Made by a program: the position numbers and the translations under genes
Shown here: positions 21,695-30,435 of the stretch, piece by piece
Layout of the letters: every line of letters begins with the position of its first letter
Position numbering within the stretch: the first letter of the stretch is position 1
Notes under the pieces: generated by a model
Databases searched by the model: none
What the model saw: the letters and a program-made list of their open reading frames with translations, nothing else
Told to the model about the DNA's origin: nothing
Assembly: GCA_021413735.1 (NCBI GenBank)
Contig: JAIOPV010000180.1
Coordinates: 1-53,090, forward strand
Source: Planctomycetota bacterium
GTDB lineage: Bacteria; Planctomycetota; Planctomycetia; Gemmatales; Gemmataceae
DNA: 53,090 bases
Reading direction: 5' to 3'

Positions 21695-24337
21695 ATGATC
21701 GAAATCTTGCTATGGCCCATCCGCTGGGTGATGTGGGTCATCTTCCGCTTTCTCTTCTCGTTGCGCTACAAGGTCAAACTCCACGGCAAAGCCGAAGTCC
21801 TCGCCAAGCCGGGACCGTATCTCATCATGCCGAATCACCCGGCATTCGTGGACCCGTTGCTCGTTCTCATGAAGCTGTGGCCCTCGTTTCAGATGCGGCC
21901 ACTTCTGCTCGAAACCAACTTCAACAACCCGGTCATGGCACCAATCGGGTACGCATTGCGGGCAATCAAAATGCCCGAAATTGCGAGAGCCAGCGCCGAG
22001 GAAAAGCAACGCGCTGAGAAGGCCGTTGCGGAAATCGTCGCCGCGCTGAAGCGAGGCGAGAACATCATTCTGTGGCCGAGTGGTCGGCTGTCTCGCGATG
22101 GCTCTGAGCGTCTTGGTGGCGCTCGAACCGCTGCCGATGTGCTTGCGGCAGTTCCGAACGTAACTGTCGTGTTGCTTCGCACCCGTGGGCTATGGGGAAG
22201 TCGCTTTAGTTTCGCGGACAAGGAACCGTTCGTACTCCACGCTCTCTTTACCGGCATCGCCCTGTGGGCGAGTAATCTGTTCTTCTTCGCGCCGCGTCGC
22301 AAGGTCACGATGACGCTGGAAGCGTTCACCACCGAGCAACGCCTCGAACCATCTCGCGAAGCCGTGAACCGCTGGCTCGAAGACTGGTACAACGCCGACA
22401 CCCCTCGCGAAACGCCGACATTCGTTCCGCGACACTTCCTGTTCGGTCCGCGAACGCACGAGTTCCCGCCACCGCCGCCGCCCAAGGAATTTGATCTCTC
22501 GAAGGTGAAGCCCGAAACGAAAACCGCCGTCGCGCACTTCGTCGAGGAGAAGTTGAAGCGGCCGCTCTCTGAAAGCGATAACCGAGCCGAGACAACGTTC
22601 GCGAATCTTGGCATGGATAGCCTCGATGCGATGGATATCACGCTGAGTGTCGAGCAGCGTTTCGGGTTCAGTAGCGAGGCTGTGCCGAAGGGGCTCGGGG
22701 AGTTGTGGGCGCTCGCGGAGGGTTTGCAGGAGAAGATGCCACCGCGACCCGCACCCGCAGGCTGGTTCGCCCCCGCTCCCAACAACGACCTGCTGAAGAT
22801 TCACGGCGAAACAGTGTCGGAAGCGTTCTTGAATCAGGCGTTCGCGCATCGCCAGCAGATGATCGTGGCCGACGACATCGCGGGCGGCTTGACTTACGAG
22901 AAGGTGATTGTCGGCGTTTCGGTGATGGCAGCGCGGTTCCGGGATATTGAGGCACCGAATGTTGGATTGATGCTGCCGGCGTCGGTGGCGTGTGATCTCG
23001 CGTTCCTCGGGTTGCATCTCGCGGGCAAGGTTCCCGTGGTGCTGAACTGGACGACCGGACCCGCCAACCTCGCACACGCCGTGAAGGTCGCGGGGCTTAC
23101 GCATGTCATCACGTCGAAGGCGTTCGTGGATCGCGTTCAGCCCGAAGTTCCAGGCGCGAAGCTCTTCTTCCTCGAAGAAATGCGCGCTGCTGTCGGGAAG
23201 CTGGAAAAGCTGCGTCGCTTGTTGTCTGTTCGGTGGTTCGGTGGTTTGACACGCCGTAACCTGCTCGGCGGGATCTCGCACGATCCGCAGAAGCCAGCGG
23301 TGATTCTGTTCACATCCGGCAGCGAGAAAGCACCCAAGGCCGTGCCGTTGACGCACGCGAACATCATCTCCGATCAACGCGGGTGCATCGAGGCTCTCCG
23401 GATTACTCGCGACAACAGCGCGATTGGCTTCCTTCCGATGTTCCACAGCTTCGGCCTCACCGTGACGGGTCTCCTCCCGTTGTTCGTCGGCGTGCGGATC
23501 GTGCATCACCCCGACCCCACGGACGCAGGGGCACTTGTTCGGAAGATCGCTGCGTACAAGCCGACGATAATTGCGGGCACGCCGACGTTTCTGGGGTTCA
23601 TCCTCGACCGTGCGAAACCAGGCGACCTCGATTCACTGCGAACGATCATCATTGGTGCGGAGAAGTGCCCGCCACATGTGTTCGAGAAGTCGAAGCAACT
23701 CGCCCCGAACGCGGACGTACTGGAAGGCTACGGCATCACGGAGTGTTCGCCGGTGGTATCGGTGAATCGGCCTGGTCACATCAAGCACGGCACGATTGGC
23801 GAACCGCTTCCGGGTGTGGAGGTGTTCGTTGCCGACTTGGAGACGAAGGAGAAACTACCCGAGGGCAAGATGGGCATGCTGTATATTGCCGGCCCGACGG
23901 TGTTCCCTGGCTATCTGGGGACCGATGTGCCAGTCCCGTTTGAGGAGATTGACGGCAAGAAGTGGTATGTGAGTGGCGATCTCGCGGCGCTCGATGAAAC
24001 CGGCGCGATTGTCTTTCATGGACGATTGAAGCGATTCCTGAAGGCGGGCGGCGAGATGATTTCGCTTCCGGCGTTGGAGGAGCCTTTCGCGAAGAAGTAT
24101 CCGCCAACGGATGAGGGGCCGCAGGTTGCAGTCGAAGGAATCGAGACGAACACCGGCCGACGAATCGTGTTGTTCACGACGCTCGACATTTCACTGCGTG
24201 ATGCGAATGCACTGTTGCTGGCAGAAGGGCTCCGTGGCGTGATGCGGCTCGACGATGTGAAGAAGCTCGACAAGTTGCCCGTGCTGGGCACGGGCAAGAC
24301 GGACTACAAGGTGCTTCGCGGAATGATTGAGAAGTGA
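21695..24337 (+). CDS. Three-domain fusion: PlsC acyltransferase - acyl carrier protein - AMP-dependent acyl ligase
   Basis: An 880-aa multidomain enzyme. Residues 1-~235 form a PlsC-type 1-acylglycerol-phosphate acyltransferase with NHPAFVD (47-53; His48, Asp53) and the later WPSGRLSRDG block. Residues ~275-350 are an acyl carrier domain with GMDSLD (phosphopantetheine Ser309). The rest is an AMP-binding acyl-CoA/ACP synthetase: P-loop FTSGSEKAPKAVPLTH (from 539), GYGITECSP, YVSGDLA and catalytic-Lys region GTGKTDYK. It resembles E. coli Aas (acyltransferase plus ligase), which re-acylates lysophospholipids, but with a carrier domain between the two. The likely role is activating a fatty acid, holding it on the ACP and passing it to a lysolipid at the membrane. 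GGAGGG precedes ATG 21695. Confidence 0.9.
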   Translation: MIEILLWPIRWVMWVIFRFLFSLRYKVKLHGKAEVLAKPGPYLIMPNHPAFVDPLLVLMKLWPSFQMRPLLLETNFNNPVMAPIGYALRAIKMPEIARASAEEKQRAEKAVAEIVAALKRGENIILWPSGRLSRDGSERLGGARTAADVLAAVPNVTVVLLRTRGLWGSRFSFADKEPFVLHALFTGIALWASNLFFFAPRRKVTMTLEAFTTEQRLEPSREAVNRWLEDWYNADTPRETPTFVPRHFLFGPRTHEFPPPPPPKEFDLSKVKPETKTAVAHFVEEKLKRPLSESDNRAETTFANLGMDSLDAMDITLSVEQRFGFSSEAVPKGLGELWALAEGLQEKMPPRPAPAGWFAPAPNNDLLKIHGETVSEAFLNQAFAHRQQMIVADDIAGGLTYEKVIVGVSVMAARFRDIEAPNVGLMLPASVACDLAFLGLHLAGKVPVVLNWTTGPANLAHAVKVAGLTHVITSKAFVDRVQPEVPGAKLFFLEEMRAAVGKLEKLRRLLSVRWFGGLTRRNLLGGISHDPQKPAVILFTSGSEKAPKAVPLTHANIISDQRGCIEALRITRDNSAIGFLPMFHSFGLTVTGLLPLFVGVRIVHHPDPTDAGALVRKIAAYKPTIIAGTPTFLGFILDRAKPGDLDSLRTIIIGAEKCPPHVFEKSKQLAPNADVLEGYGITECSPVVSVNRPGHIKHGTIGEPLPGVEVFVADLETKEKLPEGKMGMLYIAGPTVFPGYLGTDVPVPFEEIDGKKWYVSGDLAALDETGAIVFHGRLKRFLKAGGEMISLPALEEPFAKKYPPTDEGPQVAVEGIETNTGRRIVLFTTLDISLRDANALLLAEGLRGVMRLDDVKKLDKLPVLGTGKTDYKVLRGMIEK

Positions 24338-24359
24338 CACTTCGTAATTGAGATGCGAA

Positions 24360-24502
24360 AGCCCTCTCACCCTCGACTCGCAAAGCCTCGTCGCGACCTT
24401 TCCCCCAGAAATCGGGGGAGAGGTGGGCGCAATTGGTTTGATCCTTGAAGGCGGTGTCAGCGGTAGGGATTGGGTGAGACTTGCGGACTTGCGAAGCAAG
24501 TC
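24360..24502. repeat. Palindromic intergenic sequence (GACCTTTCCCCC...GGGGGAGAGGT and GACTTGCG)
   Basis: ACCTTTCCCCC (24397-24407) can pair with GGGGGAGAGGT (24414-24424), a hairpin often met between planctomycete genes. A second short palindrome, GACTTGCGAAGCAAGTC, is at 24486-24502. They follow the acyltransferase/ligase stop at 24337 and are probably its terminator region. Confidence 0.55.
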
Positions 24503-24606
24503 TGAGTGAGTTGGTCGTCGGCAATCTGGAGGAAGCAGACAAGACAAGCCGATGAGGGAAGAACCGTCGTCTGCACAGGACGCGGGTTGGACGCAGGAGA
24601 TTCGCG

Positions 24607-24948
24607 ATGTGCCGATTCCCCGGATTGCTCACGATTCTCGGTGTGTGCGTGGCGGTGCTTGTGGCCATCGCAATTGGCATTACACCAGCTTCGGATGAAC
24701 ATGCCGTTTCGCCTCAACCCACGCAGGTCAGTCGTTTGGAGCAGCCAGCGCTGAGCCTGTTCTCGACGCGGCTGTTCCCGAATGCGTCGCGAGATGGGTC
24801 GTTTGCTTTGCGTGGTCACGGGAAGTTGCCGAGCAACGTGCTCGATAATGGTGAGACGCCGCGTGTGAAACAAACGCCAAAGCGCTTGGCTTTGGAAGTG
24901 GCGATGATCGGCGATGGCGGGGAAGTTGGAACGCCAGTTCTCAGGTGA
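24607..24948 (+). CDS. Small hypothetical protein with N-terminal membrane anchor
   Basis: A 113-aa ORF with a hydrophobic N-terminus (FPGLLTILGVCVAVLVAIAIGI, signal anchor or uncleaved signal) and a polar C-terminal part with no motif that I know. AGGAG lies eight bases before ATG 24607, which supports translation. It is convergent with the ABC permease gene (stop 25042). No paralogue is in the window, and nothing suggests a function. Confidence 0.45.
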   Translation: MCRFPGLLTILGVCVAVLVAIAIGITPASDEHAVSPQPTQVSRLEQPALSLFSTRLFPNASRDGSFALRGHGKLPSNVLDNGETPRVKQTPKRLALEVAMIGDGGEVGTPVLR

Positions 24949-25041
24949 GCGTCGAGCCGTTAGACCGACGGTGGATTTCGCGAGGCGAACGGTTGCTTTC
25001 CGCACACGTCGATCGCGATACCACCAGTCGCCAGCGTGGAA

Positions 25042-25827
25042 TCACACGTCGCTTTTGCTGAACCCCATCAGTCCCAGCGATCCCGCCACCGCACACAGCA
25101 CAACAGAGATCGCAACCAGATTCACCACGAACATTTCGTTGAACTGACCGCGGAGTACGAACTTGAGCCGAGCGAGTTCGCGGTCGGGACTTGGCCACGG
25201 TTCGGGCATCAGCGTCAGCAGGAACCCGACGCCGTACAGCAGCAACCAGAATACGGTGATGCCGAGCACGGTCCCGTGTGTCATGGCACCGATCACCACG
25301 CCACACGACACAATCACGGCTAACACAGCACCAACGGCCAGCACCGCTGCGAACCCACCAACCAAACTCAAATCTGACTCAGCATCCGACTTGAACAGGA
25401 AGTAACCCGCGATCATCACGCCGACCGCAAGTGTCGTGAACGTCGCAATCACCACGACGAGCCTGGCGTGCCACTTCGCAAGGAAATACTGATGGCGACT
25501 GATGCCACGCGACAGAATCGAATCAGCGAGCGTGCCACGTTCCGCTCCGACAGCCGACACTGCCAGCACCACAACCAGCGCAAGACTGCCCATGACCATG
25601 ATGCGGAAGAGGTCACCGCACTGCACCGCGGCCGACTGCACGATGCCTGCTTCCTGATGCAACCCGACGCGATACAGCAGGAAGCCACCGGACGCGAACA
25701 CGGTCATGATGACCCAGAGCCGGTAGACCCAGCTTCGCACGGTCTGCTTGAGGTCGGTCTGGAACACCGCCCAGTATGGCAGGAACTTGTTGAAACGAAG
25801 TGTGACAACCGCGGGGTTGGCGTCCAT
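25042..25827 (-). CDS. ABC-2 type transporter permease
   Basis: A 261-aa polytopic membrane protein with about six hydrophobic helices (for example WVIMTVFASGGFLLY, MVMGSLALVVVLAVSAVG, AVLAVGAVLAVIVSCGVVIGAM, ITVFWLLLYGVGFLLTL). RGTLADSILSRGISRHQYFLAKW after TM2 is typical of ABC-2 exporters and Gld/Nos-type permeases. ATG 25827 has CGGAG just upstream; a GTG six codons earlier is weaker. It lies 25 bases after the ATP-binding gene on the same strand, so the two form a transporter operon. The substrate is unknown; ABC-2 pairs export drugs, lipids or polysaccharides. Confidence 0.87.
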   Translation of the reverse strand: MDANPAVVTLRFNKFLPYWAVFQTDLKQTVRSWVYRLWVIMTVFASGGFLLYRVGLHQEAGIVQSAAVQCGDLFRIMVMGSLALVVVLAVSAVGAERGTLADSILSRGISRHQYFLAKWHARLVVVIATFTTLAVGVMIAGYFLFKSDAESDLSLVGGFAAVLAVGAVLAVIVSCGVVIGAMTHGTVLGITVFWLLLYGVGFLLTLMPEPWPSPDRELARLKFVLRGQFNEMFVVNLVAISVVLCAVAGSLGLMGFSKSDV

Positions 25828-25851
25828 GTCTATCTCCGGGTTCACCGAATC

Positions 25852-26856
25852 TCAGGCCGCTTCCGCGGTCGCGTAAAGCCGAGCGAACCCGCGCTGTTCT
25901 TCTTTCTCCACCAGATCCAAGTACGCTTGCTCCGTCTGCATTCCGACGCTGCGAACCGTGATGAGCGTCACCTTGTGATCCGCGAGCACCTGGAACATCT
26001 GGGCCAGCAGCGAAGCGTTCGGCGTTTCCTCCCCGAGCTTCACATCCAGCCGACGATGTCGCAGCAACACTTGCGTGAAGTCTTTCAGTCCACGCAGCAC
26101 GCCGACCGCTTTCGTGATCGCCTTCTGTTCGCCGTCGAGGTCCAGTTCGTAATGGTTCTTGCGAATGCGGCCCTTCAGGTCTTGCAGCGAGCCGTGGAAA
26201 ATCAACTGACCCTTGTTCAGCACGCACGTGTGGTTGCACACTTCGTCAACGTCGCTCAGGTTGTGACTGCTCAGAATGAGTGTTTTGTCGGCCGCGAGGC
26301 GCTTGATGAGTTCCAACATCGAACGCCGTGCTTCGATGTCCAAGCCGTGCGTTGGTTCGTCCCAAATGAGCAGGTCAGGCTCGTTGATGAGACTCGCCGC
26401 AACTGCAAGCCGTGCCGTCATACCTGGGGTGAAGTGCGACAGCGAATCACCCGAATGCGCGAGTAAATCCACTGCTCGAATCAGCGTCGCGAGCTTCGGT
26501 TTGCGGATGTCGGATGGCAGCCCGAAGAGCCTGGCGATGTAGTCGAGATACGTGATGGGCGTCATGCCCTTCGGGAACTGTGGATTCGTCGGAATGTACC
26601 CGATTCGGCGACGCAGATCGGCCGCGTTCGGGTGCATTTCCTTGCCGAATACCTTCGCCCAGCCTGCGGTCGGGCGGTGCAATCCCAGGATCAGCCGCAG
26701 GAACGTCGTCTTGCCAGCGCCGTTCGGTCCGAGCAATCCCAGCACGCAGCCGGGCTCGATGGTCAGCGACACATCGTTCAGCGCAATCTGCCGGTTCTGG
26801 TAGATCTTGGTGAGATGTTGCGTCTCGACGATAAGTTCAACGTTGTCGCCGGCCAC
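25852..26856 (-). CDS. ABC transporter ATP-binding protein
   Basis: A ~334-aa ATPase subunit pairing with the permease downstream. Walker A is GPNGAGKTT, Walker B LLIWDEPTHGLD, the switch His is in LSSHNLSDVDE, and the Q loop precedes FPKGMTPITYL. The signature motif is the divergent FTPGMTARL where many family members have YSGGMKQRL; the key Gly stays. A ~100-residue C-terminal domain after the ATPase core (AITKAVGVLRGL..., LADHKVTLITVRSVG) is typical of the CcmA/NatA-like group. The best start is GTG 26856 because GAGGGGAGG lies six bases upstream; another GTG occurs at 26895. It is divergent from the PVC dehydrogenase gene across a CCGGAA array. Confidence 0.9.
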   Translation of the reverse strand: MAGDNVELIVETQHLTKIYQNRQIALNDVSLTIEPGCVLGLLGPNGAGKTTFLRLILGLHRPTAGWAKVFGKEMHPNAADLRRRIGYIPTNPQFPKGMTPITYLDYIARLFGLPSDIRKPKLATLIRAVDLLAHSGDSLSHFTPGMTARLAVAASLINEPDLLIWDEPTHGLDIEARRSMLELIKRLAADKTLILSSHNLSDVDEVCNHTCVLNKGQLIFHGSLQDLKGRIRKNHYELDLDGEQKAITKAVGVLRGLKDFTQVLLRHRRLDVKLGEETPNASLLAQMFQVLADHKVTLITVRSVGMQTEQAYLDLVEKEEQRGFARLYATAEAA

Positions 26857-26924
26857 AGCATCCCTCCCCTCTTTTGCGTCGCCCTCAATACCCACGGTGG
26901 CTTACCGAGTCTACGGCAGTTTCA

Positions 26925-27100
26925 CATTGGTTCCGGCCCACTTCCCCACCCCACCCCCGGAATCATCCATTTCAGACCCGGAATCATCCGTTTCAGACCC
27001 GGAACCACCACATTCGCCTCCGGAACCAACCTTCCAGCCCCGGAACCATCATTTCAACCCCGGAACCAATTCACTCGTCCGGAAGAAACTTCATCAGAAT
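26925..27100 (+). repeat. CCGGAA-box array, locus 2 (longest)
   Basis: Eight CCGG boxes start at 26933, 26957, 26978, 26999, 27020, 27040, 27060 and 27079: spacings 24, 21, 21, 21, 20, 20 and 19 bp. Typical units read CCGGAATCATCCATTTCAGA or CCGGAACCATCATTTCAACC. The left end is CACATTGGTTCCGG; the right end is CGTCCGGAAGAAACTTCATC. It fills most of the 309-bp divergent gap between the ABC ATPase start and the PVC dehydrogenase start at 27166. Confidence 0.92.
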
Positions 27101-27165
27101 AACCTCGGTCGACACATTGCCCAACTTCTCGGGTATACTGTCGCCCACCTCGCTGGAGATTACCC

Positions 27166-30100
27166 ATGTTTCGCGTTGCCCTCCTGTCGTTGCTCCTCGT
27201 TGCGGGTTCGCTGAATGCACAACCCAACACGCATCAGGTGAAGCTGAACGGTCACACGTTCACGCTCCCGAAAGACTTCACCATCGAACTCGCGGCAGGC
27301 GCAGACCTCGCCCCTCGGCCCATCGTTGCGGCGTTCGACACGCAAGGTCGGCTGTATGTCTGTGATTCGTCGGGTTCGAACGAGAAGACGGCCATTCAAG
27401 TCGAGAAGAAGCCGCACCGCATCGTGAGGCTGGAATCCACCAAGGGCGACGGCAAGTTCGACAAGCAAACCGTGTTCGTGAAGAACGTGATGCTGCCCGA
27501 AGGGGCGATGTGGCTCGACGGCTCGCTCTATGTCGCAGCGCCGCCGCATATCTGGAAGTTCACGGACACGAACAACGACGGCGTCGCGGACAAGGAAGAA
27601 ATCTGGTTCGACGGCAAGACGCTGACCGGTTGCGCGAACGACTTGCACGGCCCATACCTCGGGCCAGACGGCTGGATTTACTGGACCAAGGGTGCGTTCG
27701 CGAAGCAGGAATACACCATCGACCGAAAGAAGTTCACCACGCGGGCGGCGCACATCTTTCGAGCACAACCCGACGGCACGAACCTCGAACACGTCATGAC
27801 CGGCGGCATGGATAACCCCGTCGATCTCGTGTTCACGCCGGGCGGCGACATTATCTTCAGCACGACGTTCTTCCAGCATCCGCGTGACGGCAAACGCGAT
27901 GGCCTCATTCACGCGGTCTATGGCGGCGTCTACGGCAAGGATCACGATGTCGTTTACGATCACCCGTGGACATCGCCGCAACTGATGCCGGTGCTGACGC
28001 ACATGGGGCCAGCGGCTCCGTGCGGCTTGCATCGCCTCGAAAGTGACCAGTTTGGCAAGGAATACGACAACAACATCTTTTGTTGTCAGTTCAATTTGCG
28101 AAAGCTGAGTCGGCACGTGCTTGTGCCAACCGGTTCGACCTACACGACGAAAGACAGTGATTTCGTGGTGTCCGACAACATCGACTTCCACCCAACCGAC
28201 GTGATCGAAGACGCCGACGGCTCGCTGCTCATCGTGGACACCGGTGGCTGGTACAAGTTGTGTTGTCCGACGTCGCAGCTCGTGAAGCCCGACGTGACAG
28301 GTGCCATCTACCGCGTGAAGAAGGTCGGCTCGCACAAGATCGACGACCCCCGTGGCATGAAGATTGACTGGGCGAAACTCGAGGAATCGGAGTTGGGAAA
28401 ATTGCTTCACGATCCTCGGCCAGTGGTTCGGCAGCGCGTGATTGAAGGTATTGGCTACGGAGAAGGTCAGGCACAGCCATTCGACTTGGCGGTCGCGGCG
28501 TTGACGGCGGGCACGACCGAGCGAGGCGTTATCGCTGCGATCTCGCTCCTGGTTCGGGATGGTCGTGCAGTGGCGTATCCGCTCCTCGGGGCGCTTACCA
28601 AAGATCCCCGCGACGACGTTCGCATGGCGGCTCTCCATGCCGTTTCGTTGATGGCTCCGTTCGACGACGCCGTGATTGAAAGGGCGACGTACTCACTGAA
28701 GAGCAAATCGCTTGCAGTGAGGCGAGTGGCCGCAGGTGCGATTGGTCGATCGAAAGCACACTGGGCGGTTCCGGATCTGCTGAAGGCGCTCGCGGATGAA
28801 AAGAACGATCGCGCTCTCGATCACGCTCTGACGTATGCGTTGATCGAGATCAACCATCCGGGGGCCACGGAAGAAGGGCTGAAGCATCCGTCGCCGCGCG
28901 TTCGGCGTGCGACCCTCGCGGCACTTGAGAATATGTCGAAGGCCAAGCTCGAAGCGAAGACCGTTCTCGCGGAACTCGATGCGAAGGATGTGGCACTGCG
29001 TGAAACGGCGTGGTGGATTGCCGGGCGACATCCACAGTGGGGCGATCAACTCGCTGGCTACCTCGGAGACAAGTTCAAGAAGTTCGAGAAGATGACGCCA
29101 CCCGAGCAAGACGAACTCGTCGGGCGTGCGGTGCCGTTCCTGAAGACCGACGCGATTCGCAAGGTTCTCGGCAACGCGCTTCATGGCACAATCGATGACC
29201 AGTCGCAGCGTGCGATTCTTCGCGGCATGGCCCGCTCCGGATTGAAAGCGTTCCCTTCAGAGTGGAAAGACGGCGTTCAACAGGCGCTCATCTCACGCAG
29301 TGCCGATGTGCTGCGAGATGCGGTTGTCGTGCTGCGAACGGTTCCGCCGTCGGCAGCGGACCACGCTGACATCACCGCCAAGGTCGAGAAGTATCGCCGC
29401 ACGACGAACACTCCGCTCGCCAAGGAATTCGTGTATTCGCTGCGTGCAACCGGACCACTCGGTAGCCAACTGACAGCCGACGAAGCCAGGGACGTGATCG
29501 CGGATTTGCACCGTGACCGCGATGGTGCGTTGCGTGGAGCCGCCGCGGAGTTGCTCGCTCGCGGTGCCCTTGTGCCGGAATCGAGCATTGCACTCACAGC
29601 TGCGCTGAAGACCGTCAATCCAGGCGAATTGCCAAAGCTCATCGGCGTGTTCGCGCGATCCACCGATCCCGCGGTTGGGTCCGCACTCGTGAAGGCATTG
29701 CGTGACCCAGCCGTGCGGCCCAGCGTTCGCACCGAGATCGTGAAGCCGATCTTCGACAAGTATCCGAAGACCGTGCAGACCGAGGCCGAGAAGCTCTACG
29801 CGGAACTCGCCGAAGCGCGCAAGGGCGAGACCACGAGGCTCGACAAGATCATCGCGGATTTGAAGCCCGGCGACATTCGACGCGGTCAGTTGGTGTTCAA
29901 CTCGCCGAAGACGAACTGCATTGCGTGTCACAAGGTTGGCTACGTCGGTGGGCTAATCGGTCCTGATCTGACGCGGGTTGGCGGCATTCGCACAGAGCGC
30001 GACTTGCTCGAAGCGATTGTGTTTCCGAGTGCGAGTTTCGTGCGAAGTTATGAGCCTGTGCGGGTAGTCACGACAGACGATCGGGCGTTCAACGGTATTC

Positions 30101-30285
30101 TGAAGAAGGACGCACCGGACGAGATCATTATCGTGGTCGCGGCGGACAAGGAGGAACGGGTTGCTCGTGCCGACGTGGCGAGCATTTCGCCGAGTGCCGT
30201 GTCGCTGATGCCGTCGGGGTTGGATCAGCAATTGTCACCACAGGACTTGGCGGACTTGGTCGCGTTCCTGAAGGCATGTAAATAA
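27166..30285 (+). CDS. PVC-type membrane-bound dehydrogenase with HEAT repeats and C-terminal cytochrome c domain
   Basis: A 1039-aa exported protein typical of planctomycetes and verrucomicrobia. The signal peptide (MFRVALLSLLLVAGSLNA) is followed by a six-bladed propeller, the PVC dehydrogenase domain (~20-390; LYVCDSSG, GANDLHGPYLGPDGWIYWTKG-like, TDVIEDADGSLLIVDTGGWY), then helical HEAT-like repeats (~400-870), and a cytochrome c-like end with CIACH at 918-922 and a likely axial Met1015. Such proteins are thought to oxidise sugars or alcohols in the periplasm and pass electrons through the heme; the substrate is unknown. GGAG precedes ATG 27166. The gene starts right after the CCGGAA array and ends at a long inverted repeat. 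Confidence 0.9.
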   Translation: MFRVALLSLLLVAGSLNAQPNTHQVKLNGHTFTLPKDFTIELAAGADLAPRPIVAAFDTQGRLYVCDSSGSNEKTAIQVEKKPHRIVRLESTKGDGKFDKQTVFVKNVMLPEGAMWLDGSLYVAAPPHIWKFTDTNNDGVADKEEIWFDGKTLTGCANDLHGPYLGPDGWIYWTKGAFAKQEYTIDRKKFTTRAAHIFRAQPDGTNLEHVMTGGMDNPVDLVFTPGGDIIFSTTFFQHPRDGKRDGLIHAVYGGVYGKDHDVVYDHPWTSPQLMPVLTHMGPAAPCGLHRLESDQFGKEYDNNIFCCQFNLRKLSRHVLVPTGSTYTTKDSDFVVSDNIDFHPTDVIEDADGSLLIVDTGGWYKLCCPTSQLVKPDVTGAIYRVKKVGSHKIDDPRGMKIDWAKLEESELGKLLHDPRPVVRQRVIEGIGYGEGQAQPFDLAVAALTAGTTERGVIAAISLLVRDGRAVAYPLLGALTKDPRDDVRMAALHAVSLMAPFDDAVIERATYSLKSKSLAVRRVAAGAIGRSKAHWAVPDLLKALADEKNDRALDHALTYALIEINHPGATEEGLKHPSPRVRRATLAALENMSKAKLEAKTVLAELDAKDVALRETAWWIAGRHPQWGDQLAGYLGDKFKKFEKMTPPEQDELVGRAVPFLKTDAIRKVLGNALHGTIDDQSQRAILRGMARSGLKAFPSEWKDGVQQALISRSADVLRDAVVVLRTVPPSAADHADITAKVEKYRRTTNTPLAKEFVYSLRATGPLGSQLTADEARDVIADLHRDRDGALRGAAAELLARGALVPESSIALTAALKTVNPGELPKLIGVFARSTDPAVGSALVKALRDPAVRPSVRTEIVKPIFDKYPKTVQTEAEKLYAELAEARKGETTRLDKIIADLKPGDIRRGQLVFNSPKTNCIACHKVGYVGGLIGPDLTRVGGIRTERDLLEAIVFPSASFVRSYEPVRVVTTDDRAFNGILKKDAPDEIIIVVAADKEERVARADVASISPSAVSLMPSGLDQQLSPQDLADLVAFLKACK

Positions 30286-30418
30286 AGAGGATTCACCGCA
30301 GAGTACGCGGAGAGCGCAGAGAGAAACCCAAAACCGAGAGAAGATCGAGTTTGAAGACAATGCTCTGTTTTGTTTTTTCCTCTACGCTCTCCGCGCACTC
30401 TGCGGTGAATCCTTCTTT
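30284..30418. repeat. Long inverted repeat of TTCACCGCAGAG type
   Basis: Arms 30284-30322 and 30378-30418 are ~39 bases each and pair with few mismatches (AGGATTCACCGCAGAG at one end, CTCTGCGGTGAATCCT at the other), with a 55-base loop. Sequences of this kind (CACCGCAGAG plus CGCGGAGAG) are dispersed in many bacterial genomes. It lies between the PVC dehydrogenase and the methyltransferase, 17 bases before the latter's start. Confidence 0.85.
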
Positions 30419-30435
30419 GAGAATGAATCTTCATC

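Noticed and set aside
26925-27100. CRISPR array at the CCGGAA boxes
   Set aside because: Units are only ~20 bp in total with no distinct repeat plus spacer, spacing is 19-24 bp, and no cas genes are present.
27160-28638. Minus-strand ORF of 492 codons within the PVC dehydrogenase gene
   Set aside because: Composition typical of an antisense frame and no start signal; the plus-strand gene has clear domains.
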